Shown in pieces: positions 55,132-63,345 of a stretch of 64,000 bases of DNA. Origin of the DNA: Nocardioides islandensis (GTDB taxonomy: Bacteria > Actinomycetota > Actinomycetes > Propionibacteriales > Nocardioidaceae); NCBI RefSeq assembly GCF_015352455.1, contig NZ_JADKPN010000002.1:329060-393059 (forward strand), written 5' to 3'. Each line of letters begins with the position of its first letter. Position 1 is the first letter of the stretch. The position numbers and the translations under genes are program-made. Below the pieces are notes generated by a model. It was not told the origin of the DNA, made no database searches, and saw only the letters and a list, made by a program, of their open reading frames with translations.

Positions 55132-55558
55132 CCCTGCCTCGGGGCCAGGTCCAGGCGTACCGCACGACGAGGGCGAGGAGGATCAGCTCCAGCACGATGC
55201 CGAGGCCGTAGAAGTACAGGTAGTTGCCGCCCGCCGCGTTGAAGATCGTGACGGGGACGTAGACGGCGGCCACGGCGAGGTTCGTGGCCCGGCTCGCCCG
55301 GGCGGGCAGCGTCATCGACAGCACGATCATGGAGATCGGGATGGCCACGAGGCTCAGCGCCGCCGTCGAGAAGGTCTGGGAGAGGTCGAACTCGAAGACC
55401 CTGCCGTCGAGGATGTCTGCGACGGTGCCGGGTGTGTAGAAGTTGAGGATGTCCACGTAGGCGTACAGGAACATGAAGCTCGTCCACGTGGCGGCGAGCT
55501 TGGCTCTCACCGGGATCGGCTGCTCTTCGAGTGTGGTGCTGGGCTGGCCTGTGCTCAT
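55109..55558 (-). CDS. DUF6326 family membrane protein
   Basis: 149 aa with four membrane helices. The start TTLEEQPIPVRAKLAATWTSFMFLYAYVDILNFYTPG and the end YAWTWPRG are the typical DUF6326 features. Function unknown. It is divergent from a NarL-type two-component system, an arrangement that suggests regulation by it. ATG at 55558 follows an AAGGAG site. Confidence 0.8.
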   Translation of the reverse strand: MSTGQPSTTLEEQPIPVRAKLAATWTSFMFLYAYVDILNFYTPGTVADILDGRVFEFDLSQTFSTAALSLVAIPISMIVLSMTLPARASRATNLAVAAVYVPVTIFNAAGGNYLYFYGLGIVLELILLALVVRYAWTWPRGRVRCPAPR

Positions 55559-55705
55559 CGTGGCTCCTTGTGGTCGTGAGGATCGGTAGGTCCACGCTCG
55601 CTGGGCCCGGCAGCGTGAGCATCGGCCCTGAGGCCGGATTCGCCCGGCCGAAGGCACGACCTCCGTCTTGTACTTTCGGCGGACCTGCCGAGGCGCGCCG
55701 ATCCC

Positions 55706-55711
55706 TAGGCT
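55706..55711 (+). promoter_or_regulatory. putative -10 box of a leaderless promoter
   Basis: TAGGCT ends 6 nt before the GTG at 55718 of the histidine kinase; there is no conventional ribosome binding site. It lies in the 159-bp divergent gap with DUF6326. Confidence 0.45.
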
Positions 55712-55717
55712 GGAGCC

Positions 55718-56857
55718 GTGGTCTCTGTCCGGCACTCCATCTGGCACGAGCCACGGCCTGCTGACGCCCCACCCATCGGTCGTCTCGACTGGCTGCTGGC
55801 CGGGGTGTTCGCGACCGCCGCCGTGGTCGAGGGCGTCGTGCGGCCGGGCCTGGTCTGGCGACCCCTGGTGACGGTGCTCGCCCTGGCCCTGGTGCCGGCG
55901 CTGCTCTGGCGGCGGGAGCGGCCCCTGGTGGCCGCCCTGGCCGGGTGGGGCGTCGCCGCGCTGCTCTCGGTCCTCCAGGCGACGGGGCACCGCGGGGACC
56001 TCGGCCTCTACTCCATGATGGCCGTCCTGATCCTGCTCTACTCCCTGGTGCGGTGGGGCTCGGGACGGGAGATGGTCGTGGGGACGGCGTTCGTGGCAGT
56101 CGTCGTCGCGCTGGGGATGTACGTCTCCTCCGCGGGCTGGGCCGACGCCTTCGGCGGGAGCTTCTTCGTGCTGTTGTTCGTCGCCCTCGCGGCGGTGTTC
56201 CGATACCGCGCGGACCTCTGGCACCGCCAGCAGCGCGAGATCCGCAACCAGGAGCGGGTGGCGCTGGCGCGCGAGCTGCACGACACCGTGGCCCACCACG
56301 TCTCGGCCATCGCGGTGCAGGCGCAGGCCGGTGGCGTGGTCGCCGGGGTCCAGCCCGAGAAGGCTGTCGAGGTCCTGGCCGCGATCGAGTCCGAGGCGTC
56401 GCGAACCCTTGCGGAGATGAGGTCCATGGTGCGGGTGCTGCGTGAGGAGGAAGCCGTCGCCTACTCACCGCAGCCGGGTGTCGCCCACCTGCCTGGTCTG
56501 GCGCGCGCCGACGCGACGCCGACCGTCGAGGTCCTGCTGGAGGGTTCGTTGTCCCGGTTGCCGCGATCCGTGGACGCCACGCTCTACCGGCTCGCGCAGG
56601 AGTCGCTGACCAACGCCGTACGGCACGCCCGGGGCGCGACCCGCGTCGGGATCGACGTACGCCGGGAGGGCGACGCCGTCACGCTGCGGGTCAGCGACGA
56701 CGGACAGACCGAGCCGGGGCTGGCGCCGGAGCCTGGATTCGGCTTGCTGGGCATGGCCGAGCGCGCCCAGCTCCTCGGCGGGTCGCTCTCCGCGGGACCC
56801 GGGCCCGCGGGTGGCTGGGTGGTCGAGGCCGTGCTGCCGGTGGACGCGCCGGCATGA
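55718..56857 (+). CDS. NarL-type sensor histidine kinase
   Basis: 379 aa from GTG 55718. Five or so membrane segments (about 25-45, 50-65, 72-88, 95-112, 120-162) form a membrane-embedded sensor. HisKA_3 contains RVALARELHDTVAHHVSAIAVQ (His188). The HATPase part has RLAQESLTNAVRHA (N box), LRVSDDGQ (G1) and GFGLLGMAERA (G2). It phosphorylates the adjacent response regulator, with which it overlaps by 4 nt. No extracellular ligand domain is present. Confidence 0.9.
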   Translation: MVSVRHSIWHEPRPADAPPIGRLDWLLAGVFATAAVVEGVVRPGLVWRPLVTVLALALVPALLWRRERPLVAALAGWGVAALLSVLQATGHRGDLGLYSMMAVLILLYSLVRWGSGREMVVGTAFVAVVVALGMYVSSAGWADAFGGSFFVLLFVALAAVFRYRADLWHRQQREIRNQERVALARELHDTVAHHVSAIAVQAQAGGVVAGVQPEKAVEVLAAIESEASRTLAEMRSMVRVLREEEAVAYSPQPGVAHLPGLARADATPTVEVLLEGSLSRLPRSVDATLYRLAQESLTNAVRHARGATRVGIDVRREGDAVTLRVSDDGQTEPGLAPEPGFGLLGMAERAQLLGGSLSAGPGPAGGWVVEAVLPVDAPA

Positions 56858-57510
56858 GCATCCGTGTGGTCGTGGCCGACGACCAGGACCTGGTCCGGGC
56901 CGGGCTGGTGATGATCCTCGGCGCGCAACCCGACCTCGAGGTCGTGGGGGAGGCAGCAGACGGGCTCGCAGCGCTCGACCTGGCGACCCGGCTGCGTCCC
57001 GATGTCCTCCTCGTCGACATCCGGATGCCCGGGCTCGACGGCGTCGAGGTGACGCGGCGTCTGGCCGGGCCGGACGTGCCGGACCCGATGGCGGTCGTCG
57101 TGATCACCACCTTCGACCTCGACGAGTACGTCCTCGGAGCCCTCCGCGCCGGCGCCCGCGGCTTCCTGCTCAAGGACGCCGGGCCGGAGCTCCTCGTCCA
57201 GGCCATCCACGCGGCCGCCGACGGGGACGCGCTGATCGCCCCCAACGTCACCCGCCGGCTGCTGGCGACCCTCGCCGAGACGGCGCCGGTCGTACCGGTC
57301 CAGCCCATCGATCCGCTCACCGAGCGCGAGGAGGAGGTGCTCGCGCTGGTGGCACGGGGCCGGACCAACGCCGAGATCGCCACCGAGCTCTTCGTCGGCC
57401 TGAGCACGGTCAAGACCCACGTCGCATCGTTGATGACCAAACTCGGCGCCCGCAACCGCGTCGAGATCGCCATGTGGGCCTACGACACCAGACGCGCGAG
57501 AGCCGACTAG
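56854..57510 (+). CDS. NarL/FixJ-type response regulator
   Basis: 218 aa. Receiver: VVVADDQDLVRAGLVMIL, phospho-acceptor Asp55 in LLVDIRMPG, ITTFD and FLLKDAG. HTH: LTEREEEVLALVARGRTNAEIATELFVGLSTVKTHVASLMTKL. It is the partner of the kinase just upstream (4-nt overlap) and may control DUF6326, which is divergent from the kinase. Confidence 0.92.
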   Translation: MSIRVVVADDQDLVRAGLVMILGAQPDLEVVGEAADGLAALDLATRLRPDVLLVDIRMPGLDGVEVTRRLAGPDVPDPMAVVVITTFDLDEYVLGALRAGARGFLLKDAGPELLVQAIHAAADGDALIAPNVTRRLLATLAETAPVVPVQPIDPLTEREEEVLALVARGRTNAEIATELFVGLSTVKTHVASLMTKLGARNRVEIAMWAYDTRRARAD

Positions 57511-57564
57511 GGCGCCGCGCAGTCAGTCCCGCTTCGACCGACGGGTCTGGAGATCGGCATGACG

Positions 57565-57574
57565 ATGAGCGGGC
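57565..57574. repeat. ATGAGCGGGC repeat, left copy
   Basis: Exact inverted match to GCCCGCTCAT at 57981-57990, just beyond the 3' end of the membrane gene. See the repeat finding. Confidence 0.45.
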
Positions 57575-57576
57575 GT

Positions 57577-57990
57577 TCAGCGTTGCGTCACGATGCGCCG
57601 GTCGGGGTCGATCCACAGGAGGAGCAAGAAGCTGGGAACGACCCAGAGACCGAACAGAGCGGTCCCCAAGAACCCGCCGAGAAGGATGGCCTCCCCCACC
57701 AGCGCATCCATCGCATACTCCAGCATGGCCATCGCAAGCACCGCGACTGCCCACGCCGCCAGAAGAACCGCCCCTGTGGGAAAGCGCGTGGATGCGATAG
57801 CGGGTGCAAAGGCCAAGACATAGGCGGCGCCCAGCACGAGGCCTTGGCCTCCCAGGAGGAAGAAGACGGCCAGGCCAAGAACCCAGAGGATCCCCACGAC
57901 GCCGAAGGCGACGAGCACCAGCCGGTCAAAGATAGGTAGCTCCGGGTCCACAAGGACAGTATGTCCGCCCGTCCGCTCATGCCCGCTCAT
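57577..57990 (-). CDS. small membrane protein, function unknown
   Basis: About 137 aa if translation starts at ATG 57990; GTG 57951 is an alternative, 13 codons later. Four hydrophobic segments: LVLVAFGVVGILWVLGLAVFFLL, VLGAAYVLAFAPAIA, LLAAWAVAVLAMAMLEYAM and LLGGFLGTALFGLWVVPSFLLLLW. It ends in a short charged tail. No family recognised. Its start lies in a tandem of GCTCATGCCC repeats. Confidence 0.55.
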   Translation of the reverse strand: MSGHERTGGHTVLVDPELPIFDRLVLVAFGVVGILWVLGLAVFFLLGGQGLVLGAAYVLAFAPAIASTRFPTGAVLLAAWAVAVLAMAMLEYAMDALVGEAILLGGFLGTALFGLWVVPSFLLLLWIDPDRRIVTQR

Positions 57991-58000
57991 GCCCGCTCGG
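57971..58000. repeat. tandem GCCCGCTCAT repeat
   Basis: Three consecutive 10-bp units: GTCCGCTCAT, GCCCGCTCAT, GCCCGCTCGG. It overlaps the start region of the membrane gene, whose ATG (57990-57988) is within the second unit. The sequence recurs in reverse at 57565-57574 and 62531-62540. Confidence 0.6.
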
Positions 58001-58027
58001 ACCATCCGGACGTGCCGCACTGGGCTG

Positions 58028-58408
58028 CTAAGCGATGTGCTCCATCGCCACCCGCCACACGCCGTCTGGCTCCTTGCGCCACACGATCACCCCCCGCACA
58101 TGTGTGGTCGTCGACTCGCTCCCCACCGGACCACTGACCCAAGACCCCTCGACCCAGACAGCCGCCAGGGCGCCATGTCCCTCGGTTCGAAGCGGCCGGA
58201 TCGAAACCGACCTCAGCGGAGTCATGGAGCGGGCCATCGTCAGCAGCGAGTCCCGACCGGTGACCGCGTGCTCGCCACCTCCGTCGAAGACAGCATCCTC
58301 GGTGTACTCCAAGACCCAAGCCGTGGGGTCAACCGCCTCGAGCGCAGCCTCGAGGCGATGCTCTGCCGCGCGTAGCTCGGACTCGTCGAAGATCGCCTGC
58401 GGATCCAT
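58028..58408 (-). CDS. nuclear transport factor 2-like protein
   Basis: 126 aa. NTF2/SnoaL-like cone fold: AAEHRLEAALEAVDPTAWVLEYTEDAVFDGGGEHAVTGRDSLLTMA, then four beta strands ending VIVWRKEPDGVWRVAMEHIA. This is the DUF4440-like pattern; it suggests binding or isomerisation of a small molecule. No catalytic residues can be assigned. ATG 58408 gives the normal family start; upstream sequence in frame is Arg-rich and non-conserved. Confidence 0.75.
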   Translation of the reverse strand: MDPQAIFDESELRAAEHRLEAALEAVDPTAWVLEYTEDAVFDGGGEHAVTGRDSLLTMARSMTPLRSVSIRPLRTEGHGALAAVWVEGSWVSGPVGSESTTTHVRGVIVWRKEPDGVWRVAMEHIA

Positions 58409-58561
58409 GGCCACCACCACCCGTCCAGGCCACAGCCCGCTCCATTGGTACGGCCCTCTGGCCGCTATCAGCATTGTGGAGTCCGAGCGAGGCGACAGAC
58501 AGCCTCGGCGCGTCCGCTCGTGCCGCCGCACGCGCGCCTCAACGACCCGGACGCGCGTGGC

Positions 58562-60250
58562 TCAACCTCGACGCACCTCCAGACCGGCGCGGGCGAGGAT
58601 GCCGGGCATCGCCTGGATGCGGGTGATGTTGTACTCGACCCACTCCGGCCTCAGCTCGGTGTAGGGGACGAGCTGCGGGGTGACCTTCTCGCGCGCATCG
58701 CGCACGGCGCTGTACCTCCAGCCGTCAAGGCCGCGGCGAGCACGCCAGCGGTCGTGGTCGCGCTCGGCCATCCGGTCGGTCTCCTCAGGGGTGAGCTCGA
58801 CGGGGGCGGCTCCCCAGTGGCGCAGCGGCAAGAGCTCGAATCCGTTCTCGTGGAGCGCGTCGATGAGGCCGTCTGCCGCATCGCGGCCCGCTTCCCGCTC
58901 GTCGTCGCTCAGGTCTGCCCACGCCGGGTCCTCGACGCCGCGCGCTGCAGCCCGGGCCAGGTGATCGGCGTACAGCGCACGGGCGAGCTCCTCGCGCACA
59001 CCGCCGTCGATGAGGGCCGGCGAGCATGCCCGGTCGAGCATCGGGAACAGGCGCAGGCCCGGGAAGCGGGAGTTGCCCTGATCGTCCTCGACCGCATCGC
59101 TGAGCCCTTCGTCGCCCCTGGTGCGCACGACGACGGGGACCGTCTCGTCGTCGATCGTGGCGTGCAGGTAGAGCCCTGTCGCGAGCGCTGTCGACTCGTC
59201 GTCGAGCATGATCGCCACCACCGTGGGCCTGATCTCCTCGAGGCGGTCGGTGAACTGCGACAGCCCGGCGCGGGTCGGAGCCTCCACGTCGAACGTGAGC
59301 AGTACGGCGTCAACGGCATCCACCAGACCGGGATGCTGCATCTCCATCGCCTGCCACCTCATCGGTGCCTCGCGGTCGACCAGGGTCGCGACCAGCGGTC
59401 CCTCCCCGACCTCCGACCACTGCTGTGCGGCGGAGAGAACGATCGCCCGTCCCAGTTGTCCGAGCCCGATCACCACCAGGTGTGGCTTGGTCCCTTTCTC
59501 GAGGACGACGTGCTCTGCGACGAGCGCACGCGCCGCGCGTTCGTGCATGTTGAAGAACTCGATGCGCACGACATCGTGGCCGCCGATGCCCGAGCCCCTC
59601 AGGAACTGGGTGAGCTCTGCGTCTTCCAGGTGCACCGAGCATCGCAAGTCGACGGCCCGCCTCGTGCGGGGGATCCCGCGCGCGGCTGCGGCGATGGCGA
59701 CGTTCAGCGAGTCGCTCTTGCAGAGGGCGACCAGGCTCGAAGCCCGGTCGATGCGGACCGCCCGGAGCACTTCCGGGTCCTTGGGGTCCCCGACCAGTAC
59801 CGGGACCTCGCGCGCACGGAGCGCTCCCAGCTCGACGCCGTTGGGGTCCGGATCGACGCCGACCACCTTGCGCCCGTCCGACTGCAGGGCCAGCGCGAGC
59901 CGGGCGCCAGAGATCCCGAGCCCACACACGACCGTGTGGCCGCGGAAGTGCCCGAGGCGGAACCGCTGGAAGTTCTCGCGGAACACCACCGACGCGGCCT
60001 GGACGAGCGTGCCGGTGGCCATGAGCGGGGCGGCGAAACGGGCGATCTCCAGCCTCCAGTTCAGGTCGCCGCCGCTGTCGCCGTACGAAAGCACAGCCAG
60101 CTGAAGCGTCAGGTAGAGGTTGTCCAGGAAGCCGCGGCCGAGATCGGCCGCGCGCGACTGCTCCACGAAACCGCCGTAGCCCAGGATGATCAGCACCACC
60201 CACGCGAACGCGAGGAGGTGCCAGCGTCGACGGGCGCTGAACAAGCCCAC
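58562..60250 (-). CDS. ion-channel-like protein with two TrkA-N domains and a RyR domain
   Basis: 562 aa from GTG 60250. One membrane helix (about 11-29), a pore-like loop LAVLSYGDSGG (51-61) resembling a K+ selectivity filter, and a second hydrophobic segment (about 72-90). TrkA-N Rossmann domain 1 begins HTVVCGLGISGARLA (105-119) and domain 2 HLVVIGLGQLGRAI (about 254-267). The last 70 residues match the RyR domain: MAERDHDRWRARRGLDGWRY, then TPQLVPYTELRPEWVEYN. Together these are the parts of a ligand-gated cation channel. No neighbour shares its operon. Confidence 0.75.
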   Translation of the reverse strand: MGLFSARRRWHLLAFAWVVLIILGYGGFVEQSRAADLGRGFLDNLYLTLQLAVLSYGDSGGDLNWRLEIARFAAPLMATGTLVQAASVVFRENFQRFRLGHFRGHTVVCGLGISGARLALALQSDGRKVVGVDPDPNGVELGALRAREVPVLVGDPKDPEVLRAVRIDRASSLVALCKSDSLNVAIAAAARGIPRTRRAVDLRCSVHLEDAELTQFLRGSGIGGHDVVRIEFFNMHERAARALVAEHVVLEKGTKPHLVVIGLGQLGRAIVLSAAQQWSEVGEGPLVATLVDREAPMRWQAMEMQHPGLVDAVDAVLLTFDVEAPTRAGLSQFTDRLEEIRPTVVAIMLDDESTALATGLYLHATIDDETVPVVVRTRGDEGLSDAVEDDQGNSRFPGLRLFPMLDRACSPALIDGGVREELARALYADHLARAAARGVEDPAWADLSDDEREAGRDAADGLIDALHENGFELLPLRHWGAAPVELTPEETDRMAERDHDRWRARRGLDGWRYSAVRDAREKVTPQLVPYTELRPEWVEYNITRIQAMPGILARAGLEVRRG

Positions 60251-60450
60251 CAGCGAAGTATCGTTTCCGCGGGCCTGGTGTGACTACGGACGAGAACGTG
60301 GATTGCTCACTGCCCCTGGATCGGGCCCCCCGATGGGGCCACGAGGCCGAGTGCGGGCCTCCGTAGCGGCGCCCTTCTCCAGCGCGGCCACGTCCGGGCC
60401 GGTGTAGCGTCATGAGACAGGGTCGGTTCCGGAGACCACGAGGTTCGGAC

Positions 60451-60873
60451 ATGCAACTGGAACATCTCTGCGACGTCAGCTGGACCTACGACTTGCTCCA
60501 CGAGGTCGAGCCTTCGCAAGGTGCCGACGGCCGTGTCTACGGTCAAGGCACGGCCACCTTTGATGGTCGGTTGTCGGGGTCGGCGCGGTGGTCGAACTTT
60601 CCACGGATCCGCAACCACGTCGCGCTTCCAGATGCTCGCGGAGTCATTCATGCAGGCGAGAGTGCCGTGCTGTTCGCCCTGACAGGGTTGTCGTCGCTCG
60701 ACGACGGTCAAGGGGTCCATGTCATGACGTTCCAGACCGCTGCCCCGACCTACCTCTGGCTCAACGACGTCCTCGCCGTAGGCGAGGGAACGATTGACGT
60801 CGAGCACGCGCGTCTTGAGATGCGCTACTACGAGTGCCGGGTTGAACTTCCCCTGGCGCACTTCACGTCGTGA
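60451..60873 (+). CDS. DUF3237-like protein
   Basis: 140 aa. It opens MQLEHLCDVSWTYDLLHEVEP and ends TYLWLNDVLAVGEGTIDVEHARLEMRYYECRV; the YLWLN..L.VG.G segment and the beta-barrel pattern match DUF3237 (family of unknown function). The middle is diverged (DGRLSGSARWSNFPRIRNHVAL). ATG 60451 is preferred over 60412 because conserved sequence begins there. Confidence 0.6.
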   Translation: MQLEHLCDVSWTYDLLHEVEPSQGADGRVYGQGTATFDGRLSGSARWSNFPRIRNHVALPDARGVIHAGESAVLFALTGLSSLDDGQGVHVMTFQTAAPTYLWLNDVLAVGEGTIDVEHARLEMRYYECRVELPLAHFTS

Positions 60874-60975
60874 TTGCTGTGGCTGCCGGGCGCCTGGCAT
60901 AGCGACCGCGTGACCGCAGGGTGTGAGGGCCGGCTTGCCACGGGACGGTCGATGCGGTTCGTCCGAGCGAGAACC

Positions 60976-62022
60976 CTATGCCGGAGTCCCCTGCACCAGG
61001 TGGCGGACGAAGGATGGGGCAACGGCGAGGATCTCGAAACCCAACCGCTCGTTGATCGAGACCATCCACGAGTTGGTCTCGGCGTTCGACGTGTCGATGC
61101 GGCGGATGTCGGGCCGCTCGCGTTGCAGGGCGCGGAGGTTGGCGACCTTGACCGCCGCCCCCAGCCGGTGTCCTCGGTGTCCGCGGTGGACGTACGTGCC
61201 CCACTGCACCGCGGTGTCGCCCTCGGTCTGCAGGGCCAGATCGGAATGCGCCACCGCCTCGCCGTCACGGATCGCGAGCGAGCGGTAGACGCGTCGTCCG
61301 ATCCTGCGCTGGACGGCCAGCTGCTCGCGCATGCTGTCTGGGGTCATGCTGTTGGCCTCGTAGTCGACGTCCCCGGTGGGCGCGTCCACGACCAACTGGT
61401 TGACCAGGGCGCAGTACGACGGCAGCAGATCGTCGGGGAGGTCATCGACGAACGTCGTGACGGTGTAGCCGCTCCGGTGCGGCTCGCCATCGGCGTCCAC
61501 CTCGTCCAGGAGGGCGTCGTCCACCGGCAGCCGGAGTTGACGCTGGATCTCGGTGTTGGCGACCTGGAAGCCATGCGCCGCAGCGAAACGCATCGGGGGC
61601 GAGTGGTGGTCTTCGGGACCGGCGTAGGCCGCGCCGGAAGTGATCGTCCTGCGGCCAGCCGCGCGGCCGACCTCGATCATGGCCTCCAGGAGGGTCCCGC
61701 CGACACCGTTTCCCCGCGCCGGCGGGTCGACCATGGGAAAGACGAACATCTTGTCGAGATTGTCGGCCTCGGACCACATCGAGATGCCCGCGCCGATCAG
61801 CCGGTCCTGGTCGTACGCGGCGAGGCCGGCGGCCCGATGGTCCGGCGTGGTGTCGCGCAATTGCGAGGCGAGCTCGTCGTAGGTCCAGTGGCCGTTCCAG
61901 GGCCGGCCGTCGTCCATCTCGGCGCGCCAGGACACGTCGTAGAACCCACGCATCTGAGTGTCGTCGTGCGGGTCCAGCGGTCGCACCTCCACGTCCTGAA
62001 ACCTAGGCGCCGGGACCGACAT
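60976..62022 (-). CDS. tandem GNAT family N-acetyltransferase
   Basis: 348 aa with two GNAT halves. The first has VDPPARGNGVGGTLLEAMIEVGRAAG (about 108-133), the acetyl-CoA pyrophosphate loop of the R/Q-x-x-G-x-G/A type; the second has VHRGHRGHRLGAAVKVANLRALQ (about 280-302), a clear motif A. In such fusions usually one half is catalytic and the other supports. Substrate unknown; an amine or small peptide. ATG 62022 selected by the conserved start VEVRPLDPHDD. Confidence 0.8.
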   Translation of the reverse strand: MSVPAPRFQDVEVRPLDPHDDTQMRGFYDVSWRAEMDDGRPWNGHWTYDELASQLRDTTPDHRAAGLAAYDQDRLIGAGISMWSEADNLDKMFVFPMVDPPARGNGVGGTLLEAMIEVGRAAGRRTITSGAAYAGPEDHHSPPMRFAAAHGFQVANTEIQRQLRLPVDDALLDEVDADGEPHRSGYTVTTFVDDLPDDLLPSYCALVNQLVVDAPTGDVDYEANSMTPDSMREQLAVQRRIGRRVYRSLAIRDGEAVAHSDLALQTEGDTAVQWGTYVHRGHRGHRLGAAVKVANLRALQRERPDIRRIDTSNAETNSWMVSINERLGFEILAVAPSFVRHLVQGTPA

Positions 62023-62201
62023 CGGCACCCGGTTTACCTTCTCCCCGCGACCCTTGCCCTCCGCGTTCGCCCGACCGCAACGCGTCAATCCATCGTGCCT
62101 AGCCCGTGGCGAGTTGACACACGTCACCACCGCGGGGCCTGGTGCGACAACCCCCCGGGAGCTGGAGATGTGTCCATCCGCCGCCTGCGGGACGCACTCT
62201 T

Positions 62202-62214
62202 ATGCCGATGAGCG
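62202..62214. repeat. ATGCCGATGAGCG direct repeat, copy 1
   Basis: 13-bp exact match to 62525-62537; the two copies flank the 80-aa gene. It belongs to the same family as the GCCCGCTCAT repeats. Confidence 0.5.
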
Positions 62215-62220
62215 ATCGAG

Positions 62221-62463
62221 TTAGTCCGCCACCACAACCACATCGAATGGACCGATCACTTCTTCGATAGCAGCCGAGGCTTGCTCGGGTAGCGCGTCCG
62301 TAGTGCCCCAGATCTGGACCACAACGAACGGTTCGCCGTCCGGGTAGGACACGTGCTCAACGCCAAGACGACTGACGAGGCGTCGCCCGAGCCTCACTGT
62401 CTCCGCGTCCGTGAGCGGCTTCTGCCGCCCTCGCGACACGACTCGCAGTCCTGAACTCGCCAC
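62221..62463 (-). CDS. small protein of unknown function
   Basis: 80 aa from GTG 62463. The C-terminal half (VVVQIWGTTDALPEQASAAIEEVIGPFDVVVVAD) looks like a strand-helix-strand unit and the N-terminus is basic. No family recognised. Direct repeats flank it. Coding status is plausible from its frame-specific composition but not proven. Confidence 0.4.
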   Translation of the reverse strand: MASSGLRVVSRGRQKPLTDAETVRLGRRLVSRLGVEHVSYPDGEPFVVVQIWGTTDALPEQASAAIEEVIGPFDVVVVAD

Positions 62464-62768
62464 GGCCCGGATCTTGGCACATCCAGCACGTCAATCGACC
62501 GCTCATGCCGCGATGCGCGCAGTCATGCCGATGAGCGGGCGGCCGCGGTCCTGCAGACCATGGCGAAGCAGGGCTAGGGCCGACACCTGACGCTGGCACC
62601 ACTGGCCGCGCTGGAGGTCCTCCAGAGCGGCGTGGACGCCGATGCGGGCGAACGCCCCTCACCGGTTGCGGGGCGAATCCCATTCGGGACCTTGGGCCCA
62701 ACCCGCCTGACCTTGGCCTGTGCCACTCCGCTCGCGGCCGAGGTGCAATGCAGGGGGAGGTGAAAGGC
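62464..62768. other. intergenic region with a hairpin repeat
   Basis: 305 bp without a confident gene. It holds the GCTCATGCC/ATGAGCG hairpin (62499-62538) and, downstream, an open plus-strand stretch whose translation (LAALEVLQSGVDADAGERP) could be a gene remnant, but I cannot assign it. Confidence 0.4.
62499..62538. repeat. CCGCTCAT / ATGAGCGG hairpin
   Basis: 8-bp inverted arms (62499-62506, 62531-62538) around 24 nt, 36 bp upstream of the 80-aa gene. The right arm overlaps ATGCCGATGAGCG copy 2 (62525-62537). Confidence 0.45.
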
Positions 62769-63167
62769 ATGTTCTCGATCCGCAACATCGGCGGGGTCGC
62801 CCTCTTCCTGGCCGGCACTACTTGGTTGTGGCTGACGCCAGCCTTCGCAGCCAAGGAGGTCTCCACGTCCGGCCTTGCTTGGACGGTAACTCGCATTCTC
62901 TGCCTGCTGACCATGGCCAGCTTCGCCGTGGCCACCTGGGGCCTGTTCGCTCAACACAGCTGGTGGGAGCCGGTCGCCCTTGTCTCGTCCGCACTCGGGA
63001 TCCTGGCATTGATTCCCTACTGGCTCGCCAATACCGGGGGAGGTGGCAGCACCGCCGCTACCGCCTACAACGCCTTCATCCACGTGCTCATGGCAGCGGG
63101 AGTCTTTGCTCTGCTCCTCATCCCGAGCTTGGAACGATGGGTGAACGGGAACGTCATGCGTTCCTGA
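62769..63167 (+). CDS. small membrane protein, function unknown
   Basis: 132 aa with four membrane segments (GVALFLAGTTWLWLTPAFA, TVTRILCLLTMASFAVATWGLF, VALVSSALGILALIPYWLA, FIHVLMAAGVFALLLIPSL). ATG 62769 is chosen for a GGAGGTGAAAGG site; ATG 62748 is upstream. No family recognised. Confidence 0.6.
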   Translation: MFSIRNIGGVALFLAGTTWLWLTPAFAAKEVSTSGLAWTVTRILCLLTMASFAVATWGLFAQHSWWEPVALVSSALGILALIPYWLANTGGGGSTAATAYNAFIHVLMAAGVFALLLIPSLERWVNGNVMRS

Positions 63168-63345
63168 CGTTGCCGGCGTCAAGGCCGCCCGACCGAATCG
63201 GTTGGAACCACACCGCCTGAACTAGACAAGCCTGAACCACACCCGCCGCCCCCCATGAGCCACGACGGCGCACTCATCTGCCGCGGACGGTGCGCCCTGA
63301 TGGACTGCGTCGCTCGCGTGGGTCGCCGGAGGCGTGGGTGGTCGG

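Noticed and set aside
62640..62760. Gene remnant in the 62.6-kb gap
   Set aside because: A short plus-strand frame reads smoothly but has no start codon, ribosome binding site or recognised family.
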